64,000 nucleotides of DNA from an uncultured Collinsella sp. (GTDB lineage: Bacteria > Actinomycetota > Coriobacteriia > Coriobacteriales > Coriobacteriaceae). The translations under genes were made by a program, and so were the position numbers. This document shows positions 35,886 through 45,104 of this stretch, in pieces (position 1 is the stretch's first letter; every line of letters starts with the position of its first letter). The stretch spans positions 322,561 through 386,560 of the forward strand of contig CAKUEW010000001.1 in assembly GCA_934646815.1 (NCBI GenBank). Reading direction: 5' to 3'. The notes under the pieces are model-generated. The model made no database searches. It had not been told where the DNA came from and was given only the letters and a program-made list of their open reading frames with translations.

Positions 35886-36921
35886 TTCCGCCGATCTCGC
35901 CTCGTGCGAGTCTGCAGATATTACGCGACGCATCCTCGAGCTCATCGAGGGTGCGTCCTCCATTGCAATCTCGGGACATACGTCTCCCGATGGCGATGCC
36001 CTGGGTTCTGTGTTGGGCCTGGGCCTTTCGCTCATGAAGGTCTATCGTGACAAGGACATTGCCCTGCTGTTGGCAGACGATGACCCGGTGCCGCGTATCT
36101 ACCGCTTTATGGAAGGTGCCGATCGCTTGGTGCCGGCCTCGAGCTATGCTGGCAATCCCGACCTGTTTATCTCGGTCGATGTTCCGGTGGTCGAGCGTCT
36201 GAACAACTCGGCCGACGTGCTCCGTCGCTCTAAACACGTGGTGTGCTTTGACCATCATCCGGCCCGTGAGGAATTTGCCGAGTTGAGCCTGAGGTGCGTC
36301 GATGCCGCGGCTTGCGCCATGATCATCGACCGCTTTTTGGACAAATGCGGCATTGTCGCGCGCGACAGCGTTGCGACCTGCCTGCTGTGTGGCCTGGTCA
36401 CCGACACCGGTCGTTTTCAGTACCAAAACGCCGATGCCGCCGCGTTCCATGCGGCCTCGCGCCTGGTAGCCCACGGTGCCGACCCGGCGCGCGTCGCGCT
36501 CGAGGTCTATCAGAGCATGCGCGTGGAGTTTTTGCACCTTAAGTCCATCGTGATGGGCCGCATTAAGACCGTGGCTCACGGGCGCGTGGCCTACAGTTAT
36601 GCGTACCAGAGCGACCTTGAGGCCTGCGGCGTCACCTCGGACGAGTGCGACGGCCTGGTCGACGTGGTGCGTTCGGTGATGGGCGTGGAGGTCTGCCTGT
36701 TCTTAAAGGGTATTGAGGGCGATACCAAGGTGCGCGGCAATTTGCGCTCCAAGGGTTCGCTCGATGTTTCCGAGATTGCTGCCAGCTTTGGCGGAGGCGG
36801 ACATCACGCCGCCGCCGGTTTTTCCAACAATGGAACGATTTACGAGACGCTCACCGCGGCACTTCCCATGCTGGCCGAGCTGGTGGGGGAGGATCCCGCT
36901 TCGGTGACCGTCGAGCTCTAA
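35878..36921 (+). CDS. nrnA: DHH-family oligoribonuclease/pAp phosphatase NrnA
   Basis: A 347-residue DHH-DHHA1 phosphoesterase. Metal-binding motifs are SGHTSPDGDALGS, the DHH motif CFDHHPA, and the C-terminal substrate motif GGGGHHAAAGF of the DHHA1 domain. NrnA proteins degrade very short RNAs and dephosphorylate 3'-phosphoadenosine 5'-phosphate; some also cleave pGpG or c-di-AMP products. The location between rbfA and truB is common in Gram-positive bacteria. It overlaps rbfA by 8 bases. Confidence 0.9.
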   Translation: MTNSADLASCESADITRRILELIEGASSIAISGHTSPDGDALGSVLGLGLSLMKVYRDKDIALLLADDDPVPRIYRFMEGADRLVPASSYAGNPDLFISVDVPVVERLNNSADVLRRSKHVVCFDHHPAREEFAELSLRCVDAAACAMIIDRFLDKCGIVARDSVATCLLCGLVTDTGRFQYQNADAAAFHAASRLVAHGADPARVALEVYQSMRVEFLHLKSIVMGRIKTVAHGRVAYSYAYQSDLEACGVTSDECDGLVDVVRSVMGVEVCLFLKGIEGDTKVRGNLRSKGSLDVSEIAASFGGGGHHAAAGFSNNGTIYETLTAALPMLAELVGEDPASVTVEL

Positions 36922-36936
36922 CTTTTTGGATGGTAC

Positions 36937-37869
36937 ATGGCTCGTCGTACGCCTTCTCAATTAAATATGCTGCTCGCCGTCGATAAGCCGGTGGGCTGTA
37001 CATCCCACGACGTGGTTTCGCAGTGCCGGCGCGCCCTCCATGAGCGGCGCGTCGGCCATGCCGGCACGCTCGACCCCATGGCTTCTGGCGTCATGGTGGT
37101 GGGCGTGGGCCAGGCTACCCGTCTGCTGGGCATGCTCACGCTCGATACCAAAAGCTACGTCGCCGACATCTCGTTTGGCGTCGAGACCAATACCGATGAC
37201 GCCGAGGGCGAGTCTGTGCGCACCGTGGGCGTTGCGCCCGAGCTGCGCGATCTCGCTTATGCCCGCGAGCGGCTGGCGGCCATGCTGGGGCCGCAGATGC
37301 AGGTGCCGCCGGCGTTTTCGGCCATCTCGGTCAACGGCGTGCGTGCCTACAAATCTGCTCGTGAGGGCAATGCCGTAGATCTGCCGCCACGCCCTGTCGA
37401 GGTGTATGCCGCCGACCTGATCGCCGTGAGCGGCGAGGGCGATTCGTGCATCTGGACCGTGGCGTTTTCGGTGAGCAAGGGCACCTATATCCGTGCGCTC
37501 GCCCGCGACCTGGGTCGTGCTTGCGATAGCGCCGCGCACATCTCCGCGCTGCGCCGTACGGCTTCTGGCGTTGTGTCGATTGGCGCCTGCCATGCGGTGG
37601 AGGAGCTTTCGCCCGAGTCCGCCGCCGGCTTTGCGCTGGATCCCATCGCGGCGCTGGGTGCCACGCGTGTCGATTTGCCGGGCAATTTTGCCGAGGACCT
37701 GCTGTGCGGCCGTCGCATTCCCATCGAGCGTGCCCTTGTGCCCTTCGATTCCGCGAAGGCGCCGTTTGCACTGGTGCTCGACGGAGGGCTTAAGGCGCTC
37801 GCCCGTATTGAGGGCGGTCGCTTTGTGATGGAGCACGTGTTTCCGCAGGCTATCGGCGGTGTGCGATGA
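36937..37869 (+). CDS. truB: tRNA pseudouridine(55) synthase
   Basis: A 310-residue TruB that makes pseudouridine 55 in the T-loop of tRNAs. The catalytic motif RVGHAGTLDPMASGVM contains the active aspartate, and the N-terminal LLAVDKPVGCTSHDVV and later SKGTYIRALARDLG are family signatures. It starts 15 bases after nrnA and its stop overlaps ribF. Confidence 0.94.
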   Translation: MARRTPSQLNMLLAVDKPVGCTSHDVVSQCRRALHERRVGHAGTLDPMASGVMVVGVGQATRLLGMLTLDTKSYVADISFGVETNTDDAEGESVRTVGVAPELRDLAYARERLAAMLGPQMQVPPAFSAISVNGVRAYKSAREGNAVDLPPRPVEVYAADLIAVSGEGDSCIWTVAFSVSKGTYIRALARDLGRACDSAAHISALRRTASGVVSIGACHAVEELSPESAAGFALDPIAALGATRVDLPGNFAEDLLCGRRIPIERALVPFDSAKAPFALVLDGGLKALARIEGGRFVMEHVFPQAIGGVR

Positions 37870-38873
37870 TGCCAGCCGCTCGCGAGCTCACGCGAGCTTT
37901 CTTCGCGGGTGGAGCGGCACGGGCCCGCATCGTTGCTGCCGATGCGTTTGATGCCTGCGAACACCTGGGTGCGGCGTCCATCGCCATCGGTGTGTTCGAT
38001 GGCGTGCATCGTGGGCACCAGGAGCTCATCGCGGCGCTTGTCCGCGATGCACGCGCCCATGACTGCCTGTCGGTCGTGGTCACGTTTGATCCCGACCCCG
38101 ATGTCGTGGTGAGTCCCGCTCCCTCTCAAAAACTGATGACGACGGCCGACCGCCTGCATGCCCTGGCTCGGCTGGGGGTCGATGCCGTGGTGGCCGTTCC
38201 CTTTACGCCCGCCGTGGCGGCGCTCGACCACGTCGGCTTTCTCGAGCTGCTCTCGCGTGTGGTCGATATTCGCTCGATTCGCGTGGGAAGCGACTTTAGG
38301 CTCGGCCGCGGCGGCGCTTCGGGCGTTGCCGAGATGTGCGCCTGGGGTGCCGAGCGCGGTGTGGATGTGTACGGTCACAACCTGCTGTGTGAGGGCAGCG
38401 AGGCCATTTGCGCCACCCGTATTCGCCGCGAGCTCAGCCGGGGTCATGTAGAGCTGGCGGCTGAGTTGCTCGGCCGTCCCTATATGGTGCGCGGCGGTGT
38501 GGTGCGCGGCCGGCACGAGGGCTCGGACATGGGCTTTCCCACGGCAAACCTACAGGTGGCCGACGGTATTCAGGTTCCTGCCGACGGTGTGTACGAGGGC
38601 CTGGCGCTGGTCGATGACACCGTGTGGGCAGCCGCCGTTAACGTCGGCCTGCCGCCGACTTATGCCGATGATGCCGCCTCGGCGCATCTGGAGGCCAACT
38701 TAATCGGCTATACGGGCGACCTGTACGGCGCCTCCGTTTCGCTGGCGTTTACGCGCTGGCTGCGTCCCTCGCGCGTGTTCGATTCGCTGGATGAGCTCAT
38801 CGCGACTGTTGAGGGCAATATCGACGACATCCGTCATAACTTGGGCGAGCAGGGGGTGAGCATCCGTGACTAG
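37866..38873 (+). CDS. ribF: Bifunctional riboflavin kinase/FAD synthetase
   Basis: A 335-residue RibF that turns riboflavin into FMN and FAD. The N-terminal nucleotidyltransferase domain has AIGVFDGVHRGHQELI and SDFRLGRGG; the C-terminal kinase domain has GSDMGFPTANL and NVGLPPT. Two adjacent ATGs (37866, 37869) overlap the truB stop. The 40-residue N-terminal part before the usual start is somewhat long, and a later start cannot be excluded. Confidence 0.92.
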   Translation: MMPAARELTRAFFAGGAARARIVAADAFDACEHLGAASIAIGVFDGVHRGHQELIAALVRDARAHDCLSVVVTFDPDPDVVVSPAPSQKLMTTADRLHALARLGVDAVVAVPFTPAVAALDHVGFLELLSRVVDIRSIRVGSDFRLGRGGASGVAEMCAWGAERGVDVYGHNLLCEGSEAICATRIRRELSRGHVELAAELLGRPYMVRGGVVRGRHEGSDMGFPTANLQVADGIQVPADGVYEGLALVDDTVWAAAVNVGLPPTYADDAASAHLEANLIGYTGDLYGASVSLAFTRWLRPSRVFDSLDELIATVEGNIDDIRHNLGEQGVSIRD

Positions 38874-40986
38874 CGATGAGGAGAAAGACCAGGTGCGTGC
38901 CGCGTCCGACTTGGTTGCCATCGTGCAGGAAACGGTCGAGCTCAAGCCCCGCGGCCACGAGTTTTGGGGCTGCTGCCCCTTCCATGGCGAAAAGACGCCG
39001 TCGTTTCACATCATTCCCGCCACGCAGGTGTGGCATTGCTTTGGCTGCGGCGAGGGCGGCGACGTCTTCACCTATATTATGAAGCGCGAGAACCTGAGCT
39101 TTCCCGAGTCGATTCGCTACTTGGCCGATCGCGCCGGCATTGAGCTGCACGACACCGGCGAGCGTCGCGAGCGCGGCACCAAGCGTGCCCGCATCTACGA
39201 CCTGTGCGCCGAGACCGCGCAGTTCTACCACACCATGCTTATGCGCGGTAAGGACAGCCGTCCGCGCGAGTACTTTGCTAGCCGCGGTATGGGCGGCGAC
39301 GTGTGCCGCCGCTATTGCCTTGGTTTCGCGCCGGGCCGCAATATGCTGGTGGCGCACCTTTCGCAGGCAGGTTTTACTCCGCAGGAGATGATCGATGCCA
39401 ACGTGGCCGTGAGCCGCGGACGTGGACAGCTCGCCGATCGTTTTTACGACCGCGTGATGTTTCCTATCTTTGACGAGCAGGGCCATAACATCGCGTTTGG
39501 CGGACGCATTATGGGCGACGGTCAGCCTAAGTATCTCAACACCGCCGAGACGAGTGTGTTCCACAAAAAGCGAAATCTCTATGGCTTTAACTGGGCCAAG
39601 GAGTTTATCGTTGCGCAGGATACCGCCATCGTGGTGGAGGGCTATACCGATTGCATCGCCTGCTGGGAGGCGGGGATCAAAAACGTCGTTGCCACGCTGG
39701 GCACGGCGCTCACCGAGCATCATGTAAAGACGCTCACCCGCTTCGCTAAGCGTATCGTCTATATGTTTGACGGCGATGCCGCAGGTCAAAAGGCTGCCCG
39801 CCGCGCGATTCAGTTCATTGAGCAGGACTCGATGGACCTGCGTTGCGTGGTGCTGCCCGACGGCAACGATCCCATGGAGTTCATCACCGCGCACGGCGGC
39901 GAGGAGTTGCAGACACGCATTGACGCCGCCGAGCCGCTCATGGACTTTGTGTACCGTTCGCTGCAGGAGTCGAGCGACATCACCACGCCGGGTGGCCGCG
40001 CCAAGGCGCTCGAGGACGCGCTCACGCTTATCTATCCGCTGCGCGACAGCTATATGATCGACACGTACTTTATTCAGATTGCCGACCTGCTGGGCCTGGA
40101 CCTGGAGACGGTGCGCGCGAGCTCGGGCCGCGTGTTTCGCGACGTTGCCAAGCGTGAGGATGCCGAGCGCCGTCGCGAGCAAAGCTACGAGCGTCAGCGT
40201 GCGCAGGCCGAGCGCTCGGGCGGGGCGCAGGGGCGTGCTGCGGGTAGCGGTGCAGCCGGTGCGCGCGGTGCAGGCCGTGGTGCCTGGGCCTCGGGCGCCA
40301 CGCCTCCGGTGTCTGCTCCGGTTGAGGAGGAGCCGTACGACTACGTCCCGCTCGATGCTTATGGAGCCGCGCCGGTGGAGGTTGACGACGACCTGCCTCC
40401 AATCGACGTGCCTGCCGGGATGGATGCGGTGCCCGCTGCTGCCGCCCCGACTGCTGCGCCGGCGGCGCCCGTCGTGCTCACCGACCTGGAGCGCAAATCC
40501 CTGGCGGGGGAGCGTGAGCTGCTGACGATGCTCACGAGCTACCCCGACCTGTTCCGTACGTATGCCGATCGCATCTGCTCCATCGAGTGGGTCGACCCGC
40601 GTCACGAGTCCATTGCGTGGGCTGTGCTGGCAACGCCTCCCGGAACCGACCCGGCGGCGTGCATGGACGCGGCGCGTGCCGTCTGTCCCGAGGCGGCAAC
40701 GCTGGTGAGTGCCGGGCAGATCGCATCGACGAGTAAGCATCCGACCGAGACGAACATCGTGTTTATGCTCGATACGCTCGAGCTCTACACCATCAAACGC
40801 CGGATGCGCGCCGCCCAGGCAAAGCTTCGCCAGGATCGCACGCTCGATACCGAGGCCCGTCGCGCGCTGGCCATGCAGGCCACGCAGGATGCAGCGCGGC
40901 AGCGCGAGCTTCAAAAGTCGATCGGTGGCGTGGCCGACCCGTTCCGTTTGATTGGCGTTGACACGTCGGGCGGCGGTCAGGTCTAG
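38866..40986 (+). CDS. dnaG: DNA primase
   Basis: A 706-residue primase that makes RNA primers at the replication fork. The N-terminal zinc finger is CCPFHGEKTPSFH with CFGCGEGG, followed by the TOPRIM core (VVEGYTDCIACWEAG, MFDGDAAGQKAA) and a helicase-binding C-terminus. Between them (about 435-530) lies a low-complexity stretch rich in Ala, Gly, Pro and Arg. GTG 38866 overlaps the ribF stop by 8 bases. It is the last gene of the operon; rpoD follows after 110 bases with its own start signals. Confidence 0.95.
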   Translation: MTSDEEKDQVRAASDLVAIVQETVELKPRGHEFWGCCPFHGEKTPSFHIIPATQVWHCFGCGEGGDVFTYIMKRENLSFPESIRYLADRAGIELHDTGERRERGTKRARIYDLCAETAQFYHTMLMRGKDSRPREYFASRGMGGDVCRRYCLGFAPGRNMLVAHLSQAGFTPQEMIDANVAVSRGRGQLADRFYDRVMFPIFDEQGHNIAFGGRIMGDGQPKYLNTAETSVFHKKRNLYGFNWAKEFIVAQDTAIVVEGYTDCIACWEAGIKNVVATLGTALTEHHVKTLTRFAKRIVYMFDGDAAGQKAARRAIQFIEQDSMDLRCVVLPDGNDPMEFITAHGGEELQTRIDAAEPLMDFVYRSLQESSDITTPGGRAKALEDALTLIYPLRDSYMIDTYFIQIADLLGLDLETVRASSGRVFRDVAKREDAERRREQSYERQRAQAERSGGAQGRAAGSGAAGARGAGRGAWASGATPPVSAPVEEEPYDYVPLDAYGAAPVEVDDDLPPIDVPAGMDAVPAAAAPTAAPAAPVVLTDLERKSLAGERELLTMLTSYPDLFRTYADRICSIEWVDPRHESIAWAVLATPPGTDPAACMDAARAVCPEAATLVSAGQIASTSKHPTETNIVFMLDTLELYTIKRRMRAAQAKLRQDRTLDTEARRALAMQATQDAARQRELQKSIGGVADPFRLIGVDTSGGGQV

Positions 40987-41096
40987 ATGTTGTGTTCAAG
41001 CGGCGTAATATCGCCTATATCCTGAATGCTTTTTGGGTATAGAGGTGTACGTGTGTGCTAAAGTAATGAGTCCTGTGGACTATGAAGGGAGATTCT

Positions 41097-42440
<1,344 letters not shown>

Positions 42441-42452
42441 TCTCGCAAGCAA

Positions 42453-42489
42453 GAAGCGCCCCCAAGCACATCCGCTCGGGGGCGCTTCT
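42453..42489 (+). terminator. Terminator-like hairpin after rpoD
   Basis: An 11-bp stem, AGAAGCGCCCC (42453-42463) with GGGGCGCTTCT (42479-42489), 15-base loop. The T-run is poor (CTCATACTCC), so termination may be inefficient or need Rho. Confidence 0.6.
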
Positions 42490-42502
42490 CATACTCCTCC
42501 TA

Positions 42503-42569
42503 AGTTGCGGTGAAATAGGGACTGAATTACGGCATTTGACGGCCAATCAGTCCCTATTTCACCGCAACT
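42503..42569. repeat. Palindromic element with 23-bp perfect arms
   Basis: Positions 42503-42525 and 42547-42569 are exact reverse complements around a 21-base loop. It stands between the rpoD terminator and the tRNA promoter, has no T-run and encodes no protein. The perfection of the arms points to recent insertion or active maintenance, as for a mobile palindromic repeat. Confidence 0.7.
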
Positions 42570-42613
42570 CAAGAGAAGCTGGGGTGGCCTGAGAAAATTT
42601 CTTAAAAAAGTTC

Positions 42614-42641
42614 TTGCCCTTCGTCCATTCGTCCGTATAAT
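42614..42641 (+). promoter_or_regulatory. Promoter of the tRNA-Asn genes
   Basis: TTGCCC (42614-42619) and a perfect TATAAT (42636-42641) with a 16-base spacer, 30 bases upstream of the first tRNA. Confidence 0.78.
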
Positions 42642-42671
42642 AAACTTCGTTGCTTGAGAGCACGCACCTAT

Positions 42672-42746
42672 TCCTCGGTAGCTCAATGGTAGAGCACGCG
42701 GCTGTTAACCGCGCTGTTGTAGGTTCGAGTCCTACCCGGGGAGCCA
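42672..42746 (+). tRNA. tRNA-Asn (anticodon GTT), copy 1
   Basis: A 75-base cloverleaf with encoded CCA. The acceptor stem is TCCTCGG with CCGGGGA, the D arm GCTC...GAGC, the anticodon stem CGCGG/CCGCG with loop CTGTTAA (anticodon GTT), and the T arm GTAGG TTCGAGT CCTAC. All stems pair. Confidence 0.96.
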
Positions 42747-42755
42747 GAATTTCTC

Positions 42756-42776
42756 AGCCCATTCCGCTGGGCTTTT
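42756..42776 (+). terminator. Small hairpin between the two tRNAs
   Basis: AGCCCA (42756-42761) pairs with TGGGCT (42768-42773) and is followed by TTT. It may be a weak terminator or a processing signal in the tandem tRNA transcript. Confidence 0.5.
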
Positions 42777-42780
42777 AAAT

Positions 42781-42855
42781 TCCTCGGTAGCTCAATGGTA
42801 GAGCACGCGGCTGTTAACCGCGCTGTTGTAGGTTCGAGTCCTACCCGGGGAGCCA
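42781..42855 (+). tRNA. tRNA-Asn (anticodon GTT), copy 2
   Basis: Identical over all 75 bases to the copy at 42672-42746, including CCA. It lies 34 bases downstream with no promoter of its own visible, so the two are probably co-transcribed. Confidence 0.96.
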
Positions 42856-42861
42856 GGTTGT

Positions 42862-42892
42862 AAAACCCGTCGCTTATGCGGCGGGTTTTTTC
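42862..42892 (+). terminator. Terminator after the tRNA genes
   Basis: AAAACCCGTCGC pairs with GCGGCGGGTTTT around a 4-base loop (TTAT), one G-U pair, followed by a T-run. A clear rho-independent terminator. Confidence 0.88.
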
Positions 42893-43049
42893 ATGTCTCG
42901 ATCGCTTGACGCGAACGTTACCGTATCAACATTTCGTGTCGAGGATGTAATCCCACGACCCACAACCTCAACATGGCGCTCTCGTTGTAGAATATTGGAA
43001 TGATTGCTCCCACGACATGGTGCCGTGAGCACCAGATAAGGAGATTCTT

Positions 43050-43406
43050 GTGTCTGAGACCATTAACGGCAGCCTGAGCGTCTCGAACGACGTTATTGCC
43101 GATATTGCCGGTTACGCCGCGATGACCTGCTACGGTGTCGTCGGTATGGCCGAACAGCTCCAGGGCGCCGAGAGCGTTCGCCTGCTTGCCGGCCAGCGCC
43201 TGCGCAAGGGCGTGCTTGTCTCCGCCGACGAGAACGGCCTTACGGTCGATCTTCACGTCGTGCTCGAGAACGGCGTCAACATGAAGTCCGTGTGCCACAA
43301 TCTTTCGAGCTCCGTTGCCTTCACCCTGCAGGAGATCGCCCAGATCGATCCCGCCAGCCTTAAGATCGGCATCCACATCGACGCGCTCAAGAGCCGTCTT
43401 AACTAG
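43050..43406 (+). CDS. Asp23/Gls24 family envelope stress protein
   Basis: A 118-residue Asp23-family protein. The start (GSLSVSNDVIADIAGYAAM) and the YGVVGMAEQL segment are typical, as is the pairing with a DAK-domain kinase gene directly downstream (the yloU-yloV order of Bacillus). Members of the family sit at the membrane and affect envelope homeostasis or lipid metabolism. GTG 43050 has AAGGAG upstream. It opens the operon asp23-fakA-recG-rsmD-coaD. Confidence 0.9.
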   Translation: MSETINGSLSVSNDVIADIAGYAAMTCYGVVGMAEQLQGAESVRLLAGQRLRKGVLVSADENGLTVDLHVVLENGVNMKSVCHNLSSSVAFTLQEIAQIDPASLKIGIHIDALKSRLN

Positions 43407-43433
43407 CGTCCTAAAACGGAGATTCAAATACCC

Positions 43434-45095
43434 ATGATTGCAAAGACCATTCGCACCTGTTTTCCGATCGCTGCGGCTGCCGTTTCCGACAAGGCCGAGG
43501 AGATCAACAAGCTTAACGTCTTCCCCGTGCCCGACGGCGACACCGGCACCAACATGTCGCTCACGCTGGCCTCGGTGACCAAGGAGCTTTCCGCCTTGCC
43601 CGCCGACGCCGATATGGAGGCCATTGCCGGCGCTATCACCCATGGCTCGCTCATGGGCGCCCGCGGCAACTCCGGCGTCATCACCTCGCAGATCCTGCGC
43701 GGCGTGGCCGAGGGCCTTGTCTCTGCCGACGAGCCCATTACGTCCGCCAACGTCGCTTTCGCCTTCCGTCGCGCCGTCAAGGTTGCGTTCCAGGCTGTCC
43801 GCAAGCCCATCGAGGGTACGATTCTCACCGTTCTGCGCGATGTTTCGACCAAGGCCGATGAGTGCGAGAAGAAGAAGTTCTCGGTCGAGGACGCGCTCGA
43901 CGCGATCGTCGTCGAGGCCTATCGGTCCGTCGCCCGTACCCCCGACTTGCTGCCCGTCCTCAAGGAGAACGGCGTCGTCGACTCCGGTGCCTTCGGTTTT
44001 GCCATCTTCCTGGAGAACTTTGTTGCCGCCGCGCTCGGTCGCAGCACCGTCGTCGAGGACTTTTCGGCTACATTTGACTCCGCCGGTTCTGCCCGCGACG
44101 CCGCCCTGGATCGCGTTGAGATCGAGGCCAACGACGACTGGGAGGGCTCGGAGTTCCGCTACTGCAACGAGTTCCTCTTTAAGGCCGATGCCCCGTTTGA
44201 CCAGGATGAGTGCCTAAAGTTCCTGGGCTCCATGGGCGACTGCGAGCTGCTCGTGGGCGCTTACCCCGACTACAAGATCCACGTGCACTCCAACACCCCC
44301 AACCTGGTGCTCGAGCACATGCTGCAGCTGGGCCAGATCTACGAGGTCTTTATCCACAACATGGAGATGGAGGCCCACGACCGTACCGCCAAGATCCACG
44401 AGGATCAGGAGAAGGCCGCCGAGCCCGCCAAGGCTCTGGGCTTTGTCGCCGTTGCCGCCGGTTCGGGCGAGGCCGACATCCTCAAGTCCCTTGGTGTCGA
44501 TGTGGTCGTGTCGGGCGGCCAGACCATGAACCCCTCGACGGCAGACCTGCTGGGCGCCGTTGACCAGGTCAACGCGACCTCGGTCATTATCCTGCCCAAC
44601 AACGGTAACATCCGCATGGCCGCCGAGGCCGCGGCTTCTGCCTGCACCGACAAGAAGGTCGCCGTCGTTCCCACCAAGACCGTGCCGCAGGCCTTCTCTG
44701 CGCTGTTCTCGGTCCTGCCCGATTCCGAGCTCGAGGATGCCGTCGCCGCCATGGTTGACGCCATCAGCGAGGTTCGTGACGGCGAGGTCACCCGTGCTGT
44801 GCGCGATTCCAGCGCCTCTGACGGTTCGCCGATTCACTCCGGCGACGTTATGGGCATCATTGCCGGCTCCATTGACGTGGTCGGTTCCGATGTGAAGCAG
44901 GTCACGCTCGACTGCATCAACCGCATGCAGGAGGAAGAGGAGGGCGACGCGCTGACGATTCTGGCCGGTGAGGAGCTGTCCGACGAGGCCTTCCAGGAGA
45001 TCGTGGACGCTATCGAGGAGGCTCAGCCCGACCTGGAGATCGACGCCCATCGTGGCGAGCAGCCGCTCTACCCCGTGATCTTCTCGATCGAGTAG
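43434..45095 (+). CDS. fakA: DAK-domain fatty acid kinase FakA-like protein
   Basis: A 553-residue protein with an N-terminal DhaL-like ATP-binding domain (the metal-binding NVFPVPDGDTGTNMSLTL near residue 25) and a C-terminal DegV-like region with VIILPNNGNIRMAAEAA. In Staphylococcus and relatives FakA phosphorylates fatty acids held by a FakB protein, feeding them into phospholipids. FakB is not in this window. Nearby plsX and acpP provide the other entry into the same acyl-phosphate pool. It follows asp23 by 27 bases. Confidence 0.87.
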   Translation: MIAKTIRTCFPIAAAAVSDKAEEINKLNVFPVPDGDTGTNMSLTLASVTKELSALPADADMEAIAGAITHGSLMGARGNSGVITSQILRGVAEGLVSADEPITSANVAFAFRRAVKVAFQAVRKPIEGTILTVLRDVSTKADECEKKKFSVEDALDAIVVEAYRSVARTPDLLPVLKENGVVDSGAFGFAIFLENFVAAALGRSTVVEDFSATFDSAGSARDAALDRVEIEANDDWEGSEFRYCNEFLFKADAPFDQDECLKFLGSMGDCELLVGAYPDYKIHVHSNTPNLVLEHMLQLGQIYEVFIHNMEMEAHDRTAKIHEDQEKAAEPAKALGFVAVAAGSGEADILKSLGVDVVVSGGQTMNPSTADLLGAVDQVNATSVIILPNNGNIRMAAEAAASACTDKKVAVVPTKTVPQAFSALFSVLPDSELEDAVAAMVDAISEVRDGEVTRAVRDSSASDGSPIHSGDVMGIIAGSIDVVGSDVKQVTLDCINRMQEEEEGDALTILAGEELSDEAFQEIVDAIEEAQPDLEIDAHRGEQPLYPVIFSIE

Positions 45096-45104
45096 GCTCA
45101 GCCC

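Noticed and set aside
41082-41096. rpoD start at ATG 41082
   Set aside because: That ATG lacks its own ribosome site, and the strong GAAGGGAG lies just after it, positioned for GTG 41097.
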